From an uncultured Nostoc sp. (GTDB lineage Bacteria; Cyanobacteriota; Cyanobacteriia; Cyanobacteriales; Nostocaceae): a stretch of 64,000 nt of DNA. The notes under the pieces were generated by a model. That model was not told where the DNA came from, made no database searches, and saw nothing but the letters and a program-made list of their open reading frames with translations. A program made the position numbers and the translations under genes. The stretch spans positions 1 to 64,000 of the forward strand of contig NZ_CALMFY010000219.1 of NCBI RefSeq assembly GCF_937863485.1, read 5' to 3'. This document shows positions 25,140-33,822 of the stretch, one piece after another (within the stretch, counting starts at the first letter, position 1; the number at the start of each line of letters is the position of its first letter).

Positions 25140-26636
25140 ATGAACTATTTACGCTTAAAAAATATTACCAAACGCTTTGGTTCTTTTCTTGCTAACGACA
25201 ATATCAGTCTCTCTGTTGCATCTGGAACCATTCATGCAATACTAGGCGAAAATGGTGCAGGCAAGAGTACTTTAATGAATATTATTAGTGGACTCTATCA
25301 ACCTGATGCTGGTCAGATTTACCTTCAAGAACAACCAATAAAAATTACCTCACCAAATGAGGCAATTAAACTCGGTATTGGCATGATTCACCAACACTTC
25401 ATGCTTGTACCCCAATTGACTGTCACAGAAAATATTATTTTAGGAACAGAGAAAACTTGGCGGCTGAATCTACAATATAAACAGCAAGAAATCGCCGCAT
25501 TATCCCAAGCTTATGGATTAGAAATTGACCCCACTGCCAAAGTTGAAAACTTATCTGTTGGGGCACAACAACGCGTAGAAATTCTCAAAGTTCTCTACCG
25601 TCGAGCCAAATTGTTGATTCTTGATGAACCTACAGCAGTTTTGACACCCCCAGAAGTAAAATCATTAATTGTTATCTTGCGCCAATTGGCAGCCGCAGGC
25701 AACACAATTATTTTTATCAGTCATAAATTAGAAGAGGTAATGAATCTCTGCGATTCAGTAACAGTTTTGCGCCAGGGAAAGGTAGTAGCAACAACATCAA
25801 CTTCAGCAGCCACACCTCAGCAGTTAGCAACATTAATGGTAGGACAGGAAGTAGGTTTACAGTTAAATAAAAGTCCTAGATTACCAGGAGAAATCATCCT
25901 GTCGGTGCAAAATTTACAAATTGCTGATCAAAGAAATATTCCTGCTATAAATAATGTATCTTTTGAACTGCGGGCGGGGGAAATTTTAGGAATTGCTGGT
26001 GTCGATGGGAATGGACAGCGAGAATTAGCTGATGCGATTGCTCTTTTGCGGACTATTAAGCAGGGTAAAATTGAGTTTACACACAACCATTTCTTAGTAG
26101 GCTACATCCCAGAAGATAGGCAGACAATGGGATTGGTGTTGCAATTTAGCATCGCCCAAAACTTGATTTTAAAAGCTTTTAAATATCTGCCATTTTGTCG
26201 CCGTTTTTTGTTACAACAAGAAGCGATCGCCAATCGTGCCCAAGCTGCAATGCAAGAGTTTGATATTCGGGCGAATGGGATTGATATCAAGGTAAGTCAG
26301 CTTTCGGGAGGAAATCAACAAAAAGTGGTGTTAGCGCGAGAACTGGCGCAAACACCAGCTTTAATTATCGCCATGCAACCCACAAGAGGGTTAGATGTAG
26401 GGGCGACAGCAGCCGTCCATTCTCGAATATTAACAGAACGCGATCGCGGTGCCGCAATTTTGTATATTTCTACTGAGTTAGAAGAAGTGATGACAATGAG
26501 CGATCGCATTGCCGTAATCTACAGAGGTGAGTTTGTGGCTATTTTGGATGCACAGACGGCGACAGTGGAAGAAATTGGTTTGTTAATGGCTGGAGGACAA
26601 ATAGGGAATAAAATACCAAATCTTTTTGGAGTCTAA
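25140..26636 (+). CDS. ABC transporter ATPase with two nucleotide-binding domains (nucleoside/sugar type)
   Basis: 498 residues. Domain 1 has Walker A GENGAGKST, LSVGAQQRVEILKVLYRRAK as signature region, and Walker B LLILDEPTAVLTP. Domain 2 has a degenerate Walker A GVDGNGQRE, the signature LSGGNQQKVVLARELAQ and MQPTRGLDVGA, so only one site is fully canonical, as in RbsA/NupA-type ATPases. A GTG six bases upstream is an alternative start. It powers the two permeases encoded after it. Confidence 0.92.
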   Translation: MNYLRLKNITKRFGSFLANDNISLSVASGTIHAILGENGAGKSTLMNIISGLYQPDAGQIYLQEQPIKITSPNEAIKLGIGMIHQHFMLVPQLTVTENIILGTEKTWRLNLQYKQQEIAALSQAYGLEIDPTAKVENLSVGAQQRVEILKVLYRRAKLLILDEPTAVLTPPEVKSLIVILRQLAAAGNTIIFISHKLEEVMNLCDSVTVLRQGKVVATTSTSAATPQQLATLMVGQEVGLQLNKSPRLPGEIILSVQNLQIADQRNIPAINNVSFELRAGEILGIAGVDGNGQRELADAIALLRTIKQGKIEFTHNHFLVGYIPEDRQTMGLVLQFSIAQNLILKAFKYLPFCRRFLLQQEAIANRAQAAMQEFDIRANGIDIKVSQLSGGNQQKVVLARELAQTPALIIAMQPTRGLDVGATAAVHSRILTERDRGAAILYISTELEEVMTMSDRIAVIYRGEFVAILDAQTATVEEIGLLMAGGQIGNKIPNLFGV

Positions 26637-26651
26637 TTACAGAGGTAATAA

Positions 26652-26741
26652 ATGAAAAACTTGTATAGCAAAATTGATCCTGGAGTGAAAGCAGCAATTG
26701 CAGTGCTAATCGATATTGGTACTCATGATGAGGTTTATTGA
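26652..26741 (+). CDS. possible 29-codon small ORF in the BMP operon
   Basis: Starts ATG after AGAGGTAATA, reads MKNLYSKIDPGVKAAIAVLI then DIGTHDEVY and stops. It sits in the 224-base space between the ATPase and the first permease. It could be a small protein, an upstream-coupled leader, or remains of a short gene. No homologue known to me. Confidence 0.3.
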   Translation: MKNLYSKIDPGVKAAIAVLIDIGTHDEVY

Positions 26742-26860
26742 TAAATGCACAGAAGGCGATCGCTTCAGGAAAGTTTCAAAATGCAATTTTCTATATTCCC
26801 AGTTATGCCCCAGTACAGAGGTGTGCTGGGATTCATAGGAATAAAAAAAATGAGATATAA

Positions 26861-27922
26861 ATGACACTAATTAATCGGATTCATCCAAGATTGCTGCCCA
26901 TACTATCACCGATAATTGCGATTGCCTCCGCCCTGATCGTCGGTGCTATCCTGATGCTAATTGCTGGGGCAAATCCCATCACTGCATACAGCATCTTATT
27001 TCAAGAATCTCTCTCTACCTACTTTGGATTTGGTAACACCCTCACCAAAATGACACCGCTATTGTTCACCAGTTTAGGCGTGTTAGTAGCATTGCGGGCT
27101 AGGCAATTCAATATCGGTGGGGAAGGACAAATTTATCTGGGTGCATTGGGAAGTACTTTAATTGGGTTATATGTGCAAGGATTACCTGCGGTGATTCATA
27201 TCCCCTTAGCACTTTTGGCAGGATTTTTCTTTGGTGCAGTTTGGGGTTGGATTCCTGGTTATCTCAAAGCAATGCGCGGAGTGAATGAGGTAATTACTAC
27301 GTTGTTGCTCAACTATATCGCCGTGAATTTAGTTAGCTACCTCGTACAAAATCCATTAATGGCAGCAGGTGCGCCTAGTCCTTATTCGCCATTAATTGCC
27401 AAAACATCCCGTTTAGCGATTATATTACCACAAAGCCTCGCCCATGCAGGTATTTTATTAGCTTTAATTACCGCAGGTATTTTATGGGTATTGTTAGTGC
27501 GATCGCCTCTAGGTTATCAAATTATGGCAGTGGGATTTAACCCAATTGCCGCCCGTTATGCCCACATATCTGTTGAACGTACTATTATGCTGGTGATGGC
27601 GGCTGCGGGTGGTTTAGCTGGGTTGGCTGGGAGTTGTGAGGTGATGGGGTTGAAATATCGGCTATTTGAACAAGTTTCACCAGGTTATGGATTTGATGCC
27701 ATTGCGATCGCTTTTTTAAGTCGTGGTAGTGTTGTCGGTGTAGTATTGACTTCTTTGTTTTTTGCGGCGCTTCGTAGTGGTGCGAATGTGATGCAGCGTA
27801 GTGCAGGTGTGCCGGTAACTGTGGTTTATGCGATTCAGGGTTTTATGGTGTTGTTTATTGCTATCAGTTTCGCAATCGAAAGAGAGATCAGAGTAAAAAC
27901 CCAGAAAAGTGCAAATGTTTAA
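26861..27922 (+). CDS. ABC transporter permease (BMP/nucleoside type), first subunit
   Basis: 353 residues with eight to ten membrane spans. Typical branched-chain/nucleoside permease features are LFTSLGVLVALRARQFNIGG EGQ, MRGVNEVITTLLLNYIAVNL and the cytoplasmic coupling segment GFNPIAARYAHISVERTIML. It corresponds to YufP/BmpB-type permeases and should pair with the next gene to form the membrane channel for nucleosides. Confidence 0.9.
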   Translation: MTLINRIHPRLLPILSPIIAIASALIVGAILMLIAGANPITAYSILFQESLSTYFGFGNTLTKMTPLLFTSLGVLVALRARQFNIGGEGQIYLGALGSTLIGLYVQGLPAVIHIPLALLAGFFFGAVWGWIPGYLKAMRGVNEVITTLLLNYIAVNLVSYLVQNPLMAAGAPSPYSPLIAKTSRLAIILPQSLAHAGILLALITAGILWVLLVRSPLGYQIMAVGFNPIAARYAHISVERTIMLVMAAAGGLAGLAGSCEVMGLKYRLFEQVSPGYGFDAIAIAFLSRGSVVGVVLTSLFFAALRSGANVMQRSAGVPVTVVYAIQGFMVLFIAISFAIEREIRVKTQKSANV

Positions 27923-27997
27923 CGCAGAATAACACAGACAAAACTCTGCGAAACTTTGCGCTTCCCTCTGCGAACCTCTGCGTTTAAAAATAACTTT
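27923..27997. repeat. short inverted repeat between the permease genes
   Basis: TTTAACGCAGAATAAC on the left and CTCTGCGTTTAAA on the right form an inverted repeat around CTCTGCGAAACTTTGCGCTT. A relative lies at about 36546-36612 after ftsH. It is read through by the operon and supplies no good ribosome binding site. Confidence 0.6.
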
Positions 27998-28936
27998 ATG
28001 AATAATCTCAACTTCTTCTCTGATTACTTGGTAGCTACTTTGCGTCTAGCTGTCCCCTTGGGATTTGCTGCCCTTGGAGGATTGTACTCAGAACGGTCGG
28101 GGGTGTTAAATATCGCCTTGGAAGGGATGTTGCTTACTGGTGCTTTTACTAGTGCTGCTGCCACTTTCTCCACTGGAAATCCCTGGCTTGGTATCCTTGC
28201 TTCCTTAATTGCTGGGGGATTAGTCGGATTACTCCATGCTGTTTTATGTGTAACTTTGCGTGTCGATCAATTGGTGTCTGGACTAGCAATTAATCTTGTC
28301 GCATCTGGGTTAACATCGTTTTTGGCCCGGTTAGTCTTTAATGGCAGTAGTACACAGCAGTTACCTGGAATCGGGGCAATTATTATTCCTGGTTTAGCCA
28401 ATATTCCCCTGATTGGGCCACTACTATTTCAAGAAGATATTTTAGTATATTTATTATTTATACTAGTTATTTTAACTACATACATTTTATTTAAAACTAG
28501 CTTTGGACTGACATTGCGAGCAGTAGGAGAATCTCCTCAAGCTGCTGACACGGCTGGAATTTCGGTACAAACTGTCCGTTATATCGCTGTGGTGATTAGT
28601 GGCACTCTTGCGAGTTTAGGAGGTGCTTATTTAACTCTGGTACAGGTAAGATTTTTTGCCGAGGGGATGAGTGCTGGGAAGGGATTTATTGCGATCGCAG
28701 CATTAATTTTTGGCAGATGGCATCCTTTTGGTAGTGCTTTGGCTTGTTTGCTATTTGGGGCTACAGAAGCTTTACAACTGCGAATTCAGGCACTAGGGGC
28801 AAATATACCTTACCAATTTTTAGTAATGCTACCTTATGCGATCGCTTTATTGGCATTAGTGGGTAAGTTGGGAAAATCTACACCCCCTAAAGCTTTAGGT
28901 ACTCCCTACTTTGGAGAAAATCGCCACTCAGACTAA
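27998..28936 (+). CDS. ABC transporter permease (BMP/nucleoside type), second subunit
   Basis: 312 residues from the ATG at 27998. The longer frame from 27956 begins inside repeat DNA and is rejected. Motifs include GLYSERSGVLNIALEGMLLT and the coupling loop GESPQAADTAGISVQTVRYI, as in YufQ/BmpC-like permeases. About eight membrane helices. Together with the preceding three genes it completes a nucleoside importer. Confidence 0.9.
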   Translation: MNNLNFFSDYLVATLRLAVPLGFAALGGLYSERSGVLNIALEGMLLTGAFTSAAATFSTGNPWLGILASLIAGGLVGLLHAVLCVTLRVDQLVSGLAINLVASGLTSFLARLVFNGSSTQQLPGIGAIIIPGLANIPLIGPLLFQEDILVYLLFILVILTTYILFKTSFGLTLRAVGESPQAADTAGISVQTVRYIAVVISGTLASLGGAYLTLVQVRFFAEGMSAGKGFIAIAALIFGRWHPFGSALACLLFGATEALQLRIQALGANIPYQFLVMLPYAIALLALVGKLGKSTPPKALGTPYFGENRHSD

Positions 28937-28955
28937 AAAACGTTCCTTCGACGAA

Positions 28956-29025
28956 TATTTTTGACTTTTGACTTTTGACTTCCCCGAACGCAAGAGCGTC
29001 TCGTAGGGAAGGGGCTGACCCCTGA
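28956..29025. repeat. inverted repeat flanking photolyase, left copy
   Basis: TTGACTTTTGACTTTTGACT (heptamers) followed by TCCCCGAACGCAAGAGCGTC and TAGGGAAGGGGCTGACCCCT. The same sequence in opposite orientation lies at 30657-30716, so the photolyase gene sits between inverted copies. Confidence 0.75.
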
Positions 29026-29076
29026 TCTAACGGCAAGAAAGTAACATCACCTTTCAACCATCTGTCAAAAGTTATC

Positions 29077-30522
29077 TCAATCACTTCTACTAACGGTTTT
29101 TTGCTGTTGATAACGCAGTTTAAACTGCTGTTGTTGTATTTTATGATCCACGATTGGATCAGGATAGCCAACAGCATGACGTTCTAAAGGTGGAATTTTA
29201 CCAGTAACTAAATATTCTGGATCTACAGACCGCAATTCTGATACCCATTGCCGAATATATTCCCCCTCTGGATCGAATTTTTGTGTTTGACTGGCTGGGT
29301 TGAAAATCCGCACAGGTTTGGGGTCCATGCCGCTAGAAGCACTCCATTGCCAACCGCCATTATTGGCAGATAAATCCCCATCAATCAACTTTTGCATAAA
29401 GTATTTTTCTCCCAATTGGGGATTAATTAGCAAGTCTTTGGTGAGGAAACTGGCAACAATCATCCGACAACGGTTGTGCATCCAGCCACTTTCGTTTAAC
29501 TGGCGCATTGCTGCATCTACAATCGGGTAGCCTGTTCTCCCCTCACACCAAGCTTGGAAATATTCTTCGTTAGTTTCCCAAGGAAAGTTTTTGAAGGTGT
29601 CACGGAAAGCACCATCAGCCAATTCGGGAAAGTTATACATTGCATGTTGATAAAACTCTCGCCAAGCTAATTCCTGTTGCCATGTGCGAATATTAACTGC
29701 TGTTTCCTCACTACGGCTGTTTTCTTGGGCTTCTATGGTGGCTTGCCAAACGGTGCGAATGCCAATTACGCCAAATTTAAAAGCTGCACTCAGTTGCGAT
29801 GTTCCATGAACTGCGGGAAAATTGCGCTGTTCTTGGTATTCAGTAATCGCTTTAGCACTAAATTCCTCTAGCCGTTCTTGCGCCGCCGCCTCTCCGGGTG
29901 GAATAATCAATTCTCCATCCCAAATAAATCCTAAATCTTTCGCTGAAGGTAATGTGATCGCTCCTGCAAGTTTTGCAATTTCCTGTTCAGCTGCCGTTAA
30001 CCCCTCAACATTTTGCAGTGTTTCTACTGGTTGAGCCTTCGGCTTGCTAATCCAATTTTTCCAGAAGGGGGTGTAAACCGTGTAAGGACTGTTACCACCG
30101 GTGCGTAACTCATCTGGGGAGTTGAGGATTTGATCCCAGTTTTGATTAAGAAACTGAATACCTTTTTCTTTGAGGGCATTTATAACGGTGCGATCGCGTT
30201 CTTGCGAATAAGGTTCTACATCCCAATTCCAAAAAACAGCTTTGGCATTTATTGCCTCTGCTAAAGCTGGTATCGCTTGTATAGGATTGGCGTGGAGTAT
30301 TAATAACTGGCTACCAACTTGGGCATATCGCTCTTGGAGTTTCTCCAAACAGCCAATCATATAAGTTATTTTCACAGGAGCGACATCATCCCGTTCCAGA
30401 ATATTCGGATCAAGGCAAAACACGCCCACCACTTTCGGACTCTGCTGTTTTGCCGTAGCCAGTCCCGTATTGTCAGAAATGCGTAAATCGCGCCGATGCC
30501 AAAACAGAATTAAGTCAGACAT
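29077..30522 (-). CDS. phrA: deoxyribodipyrimidine photolyase (class I CPD)
   Basis: 481 residues from MSDLILFWHRRDLRISDNTG; the 17 extra codons of the longer frame upstream are rejected. The N-terminal antenna domain is of the Rossmann type, and the C-terminal FAD-binding domain contains EFYQHAMYNFPELA, RTGYPIVDAAMRQLNESGWM HNRCRM and LSANNGGWQWSASSGMDPKP. These are the hallmark FAD and DNA-contact segments. The enzyme repairs cyclobutane pyrimidine dimers with blue light. In cyanobacteria the antenna is usually 8-HDF. Bracketed by inverted repeats. Confidence 0.95.
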   Translation of the reverse strand: MSDLILFWHRRDLRISDNTGLATAKQQSPKVVGVFCLDPNILERDDVAPVKITYMIGCLEKLQERYAQVGSQLLILHANPIQAIPALAEAINAKAVFWNWDVEPYSQERDRTVINALKEKGIQFLNQNWDQILNSPDELRTGGNSPYTVYTPFWKNWISKPKAQPVETLQNVEGLTAAEQEIAKLAGAITLPSAKDLGFIWDGELIIPPGEAAAQERLEEFSAKAITEYQEQRNFPAVHGTSQLSAAFKFGVIGIRTVWQATIEAQENSRSEETAVNIRTWQQELAWREFYQHAMYNFPELADGAFRDTFKNFPWETNEEYFQAWCEGRTGYPIVDAAMRQLNESGWMHNRCRMIVASFLTKDLLINPQLGEKYFMQKLIDGDLSANNGGWQWSASSGMDPKPVRIFNPASQTQKFDPEGEYIRQWVSELRSVDPEYLVTGKIPPLERHAVGYPDPIVDHKIQQQQFKLRYQQQKTVSRSD

Positions 30523-30656
30523 TCCATACTGGATATAGTTCACCCGTACTAGCTTAGATGCTAGTGGTACCAATGAGCATCATTCTGGCGATAAATTTAT
30601 TCTGTAAATGGGGAAGGTTTCTCTAGGAATAAGGGGTAATGGGGAGTGAATTGACA

Positions 30657-30716
30657 GGAGTCAGCCCCTTCCCTACGGGACGCTGCGCGAACGGGGAAGT
30701 CAAAAGTCAAAAGTCA
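30657..30716. repeat. inverted repeat flanking photolyase, right copy
   Basis: AGTCAGCCCCTTCCCTACGG, then GACGCTGCGCGAACGGGGAA and two to three GTCAAAA heptamers. It is the reverse complement, with a few changes, of 28956-29025. Confidence 0.75.
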
Positions 30717-30811
30717 CGAAGAAATTAAACCCCGGTTTGTCAATCGGGAATAGTGGCTTTTTAGCTTAAAGTTGAGTATACTCTTGTTAACAGTTAATTA
30801 GTCTTTTTGTC

Positions 30812-31366
30812 ATGGCTAACCTACTACTTGACGACGGCACAATTGAGAGTGATTTAGGCGAAATAGCTCGTGAACTTGCCCCTCTTGGCATTCAACTCAG
30901 ACACTACGATCCAGGAACATCGCTCCTCTTCCCCAACCTGCTAGACCAGGACGTTTTAACGGAGTCTGAGAAACGTTATTGTGTAGAACTCCATAACAGC
31001 GTCTTTGAATTTATTCAGCAAGAAAATGGCGCTCTCTGGTGTGATTTGCTAAATGTGCATCCAGGTTCCTTCAATCTTCACCACCTGATAGCAACCTACG
31101 GTCGTTACCACACTCATCCTGCGGCTGAACCCCTCTATGTGTTGGCAGGAGAGATGATCTATGGTTTCGTGCGACCTGATGGCAGCCAGGTACAGCTTTT
31201 AGTTCAGGCACAAGACTATCTCTATATCCCCGCCGGCGTTGAGCATTGGTGCAGCCCAACTGCATCGTTGAATTTCAAAGCAGTACGCTATTTTGCAATC
31301 GCCGAAGGTTGGGTTCCAAATTATACAGGAACTCAAGTGAATGATTCGCTCAAAAAGCCGCATTAA
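30812..31366 (+). CDS. mtnD: acireductone-dioxygenase-like cupin
   Basis: 184 residues. The cupin metal site is visible: HTH in GRYHTHPAAEPLYVLAGE gives two His and a Glu, and the fourth ligand is His in YIPAGVEHWC. The tail RYFAIAEGWVPNYTG resembles acireductone dioxygenase (ARD), the last step but one of methionine salvage, where Fe2+ or Ni2+ sets the product. No other methionine-salvage gene is adjacent, so the name rests on sequence pattern alone. Confidence 0.78.
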   Translation: MANLLLDDGTIESDLGEIARELAPLGIQLRHYDPGTSLLFPNLLDQDVLTESEKRYCVELHNSVFEFIQQENGALWCDLLNVHPGSFNLHHLIATYGRYHTHPAAEPLYVLAGEMIYGFVRPDGSQVQLLVQAQDYLYIPAGVEHWCSPTASLNFKAVRYFAIAEGWVPNYTGTQVNDSLKKPH

Positions 31367-31433
31367 AGCTCAATTTTATGATTGCAAACTGTGATATTTC
31401 TTACTTAGTGCTTCGACTTTAAACTGTACTCAG

Positions 31434-31735
31434 TTGCTTGCAGGGTTAAAATATGACAACAATTTAATCAGCAGCTTATTGCGAGAGGAGCTTATGCAGG
31501 AATCTGTAGTCTATCAAAGAATTATTAGACAAGGAATTGAGCAGGGGAAACGAGAAGAGGCGTTATCAGTAGTCATGCGCCTACTTCCTCGGCGAATTGG
31601 TATAGTTGCTCCAGAATTGCGACGCCGAGTAGCCCGTCGTAGACATCGCAGATTGAAGCATTATCTCTTACTCAATTAGAGGATTTAAGCGAGGCGCTAT
31701 TAGATTTCTCAACAGCAGCGGATTTAACAAGCTAG
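31434..31735 (+). pseudogene. Rpn/transposase-like nuclease C-terminal remnant
   Basis: The first part reads REELMQESVVYQRIIRQGIE QGKREEALSVVMRLLPRRIG, typical of the tail of Rpn-family (PD-(D/E)XK) proteins with DUF4351. After about 31630 the frame shifts and continues as IEALSLTQLEDLSEALLDFS TAADL before a stop at 31733. The nuclease domain is missing, so the fragment is dead. Confidence 0.75.
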
Positions 31736-31764
31736 TTCAATAGTATTAAAGAAAACTGACCCTT

Positions 31765-32562
31765 TCACTCAACTTCTTCACAGCGAATTAATAGCGTTTC
31801 CATCGCCTCTGCTAAAGAAATTAACTCTGTCCAAGAGGAACCACTAACTAAATTTTGGGCGTGAGCTAATCGATTTCGCAACTGTTCCGCAGACTTGAGG
31901 AAGCGTTCGCCAAACCGCTTGGACTTTAGTCCCAGTTGCTGGAGAAGTTCTGGTTGATTTAAAATCAACTCTCGCTTATCACAAAATTGCAAATAATCTA
32001 ACAAATCGGTAGCTTCGTTTCTTTCTTGGCTCTCTCGCCATAGCCGTTGAGCAACTTCTAAGCGTTCAGGTTTGAGGATTTTTTGCCAAGAATCTTGGGG
32101 ATAGTAAATCCGCACTAGCCGCAGCAAATTCATTTCTAGTAGCGTCACCAAGCCAAACAATAGCATTCGCGCGGGTGCTTTCTGCAAGTCGCCACAGGTA
32201 ACAATCCCACTTACCTGATTGCAGTCCAAGACAAACAATCGCGGAGTTTGTTGCAAAATTGGTAACAACTTTATAAGTGGGGTAGAAATGGCAATTAGTT
32301 CTTTTGGATGAAACACTCGTTGATAGTCGCTACACTTGCCTTCTTTACCTTGAATCAAACTAGAGCGTTCTACATAACCGCTAATAATATCTCCCGTCTC
32401 AACGCCGATAACATCAAAATTTTGTGCCTGCATCCAATGCAGCACTTTTTTCACCTCCGCATCTGCTGACATAGATTTGAGGGGTTCTGCCACGTATTCA
32501 ATGGTGATATTGTTCTCAAATAAACTCCGCAGGTCTTGAGAACGCGATTTTAGGTGTTTCAT
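31765..32562 (-). CDS. CBS-domain protein with C-terminal HEPN-like segment
   Basis: 265 residues. The N-terminal half (about 20-130) looks like a degenerate CBS pair (VLHWMQAQNFDVIGVETGDI, then RLFVLDCNQVSGIVTCGDLQ). The C-terminal half is all helical and contains RNRLAH (229-234), the R-x4-H motif of HEPN ribonuclease or nucleotide-binding domains, in AEQLRNRLAHAQNLV as in Swt1-like or MNT-partner HEPN proteins. CBS domains usually sense adenosine nucleotides. A nucleotide-gated HEPN RNase is a plausible but unproven role. Single gene. Confidence 0.7.
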   Translation of the reverse strand: MKHLKSRSQDLRSLFENNITIEYVAEPLKSMSADAEVKKVLHWMQAQNFDVIGVETGDIISGYVERSSLIQGKEGKCSDYQRVFHPKELIAISTPLIKLLPILQQTPRLFVLDCNQVSGIVTCGDLQKAPARMLLFGLVTLLEMNLLRLVRIYYPQDSWQKILKPERLEVAQRLWRESQERNEATDLLDYLQFCDKRELILNQPELLQQLGLKSKRFGERFLKSAEQLRNRLAHAQNLVSGSSWTELISLAEAMETLLIRCEEVE

Positions 32563-32910
32563 CCCCCTGCTGTGAACTCACGTTAAATAATCCTATGGCA
32601 CTCACGCGATCGCCAACGGTTTTTTCTGCCAGATTATCATTGTGTACGCATCGCTATCTCAACAAATACCATAGTCCAATCTTATACCATCATAGTTGGT
32701 ATTGATGTAGTGACGTTAGACATTCTTAAGTAACAAAATATTTTCCACCTACAAAAAAAATATTTATCTACTTATCTGTATCAGATTAGTTGGTTAATTT
32801 TCGCTAAAAATGTCGAAAATTCTGACAAAAAAAATGTTATTACTAAAACGACATGTTGAATTGATACTTGCTAGAATTTTACCAAGATAGCCAAAATTGA
32901 TAATATTATT
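32563..32910. other. intergenic region, divergent promoters expected
   Basis: About 350 bases between two divergent genes. AT-rich from 32740 on. A small inverted repeat ATACCATCATAGTTGGTAT is at 32685-32703. Nothing else is visible. Confidence 0.5.
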
Positions 32911-33354
32911 ATGCCAAGAAAAGAACAGGGATGGGTCACATTTCAAACCTCAGAGGACGAGCGGAAGATTCTGGAGGAGTTTTGTGAACAGTCTCAACGT
33001 ACCAAGACTGAGATTCTGCGGGAACTCGTGCGTAGTCTCAATCAGCACTCACCAGCACCAATCTCACCACCAAGTCAACAGGAAAAACAGGAAGATACTT
33101 ACACTCAAAAACCTGAGACAGAAAGTACTATTCAAAAGAAATCACTAAAAGTTAGCTCTCGCAATATTCTTAAAGGTGTTGTTAAACGAGTTATTTATGG
33201 AGCAGTTAATAGTGAGGTGACTCTAGAGATTATTCATAAAGTAGAATTAACCTCTATTATCACCAGAGCTTCCGCAGAAGAGTTGGAACTATCTGAAGGA
33301 AAAGAAGCTTATGCAGTGATTAAGTCTAACGATATTGTGATTGCCAGAGAATAA
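32911..33354 (+). CDS. ribbon-helix-helix plus Mop (TOBE) domain fusion
   Basis: 147 residues. Residues 1-45 (WVTFQTSEDERKILEEFCEQ, then SQRTKTEILRELVRSL) fit a CopG-like ribbon-helix-helix DNA-binding domain. A Gln/Pro/Lys linker spans about 46-80. Residues 83-146 are a Mop/TOBE molybdate-binding domain: SRNILKGVVKRVIYGAVNSE, VTLEII, SIITRASAEELELSEGKEAY and AVIKSNDIVI. This would be a compact molybdate- or tungstate-responsive DNA-binding protein, unlike ModE, which uses a winged helix. Target genes unknown; none of the molybdate transport genes are adjacent, though moeB is 4 kb away. Confidence 0.82.
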   Translation: MPRKEQGWVTFQTSEDERKILEEFCEQSQRTKTEILRELVRSLNQHSPAPISPPSQQEKQEDTYTQKPETESTIQKKSLKVSSRNILKGVVKRVIYGAVNSEVTLEIIHKVELTSIITRASAEELELSEGKEAYAVIKSNDIVIARE

Positions 33355-33569
33355 AAAAACATTGATTTTTGGCGTTGGATATTAAGAGGATGAAGTTTCC
33401 TCACTAACATTTTTAATTTTGGAAAACTGCAAGATCAATTGATTATATTTTGTTTAATAGCTTTGTGAAAGCTATAATGAACACGGTTATTTCAACAATT
33501 TAATTTTTATGTTCTAAGGCAAAGCCGTTGTTTGCCATAGGAATTTTCTAGTAAACTACTGAATAGTCA

Positions 33570-33822
33570 TCATCTAACAAAAATAAAACTTCCTCCCCAA
33601 CTACCGTAGTTTCGGCTGTTCACTCCATTACGAGTTGTCCCATAGTAAGACCCTGCTCCCGGACGAATTCTAATTCTCACTTGTCCGCCATTTCTAATTG
33701 TGATTAGTCCGGCATGTACAGCCGCATTGCAAATTGAGGAATCGTCGGTATAAACGTCAGTGCCCCATACCTTGTAAATATAACCCCGTCAGGAGAAGGG
33801 CATTGCGTTGTCGCCAAGCGCC
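33570..33822 (-). pseudogene. LCCL-domain remnant
   Basis: On the minus strand, 33788 down to 33570 reads VWGTDVYTDDSSICNAAVHA GLITIRNGGQVRIR, then GSYYGTTRNGVNSRNYGSWG GSFIFVR and stop. This is the C-terminal two thirds of an LCCL domain with its Cys and YTDDSSIC core. One base frame shift upstream, QCPSP (about 33812) supplies the missing Cys segment. There is no start codon and the upstream side runs into a GGTGCGTTAGCCTACGGCAT repeat, so the gene is truncated. Confidence 0.75.
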
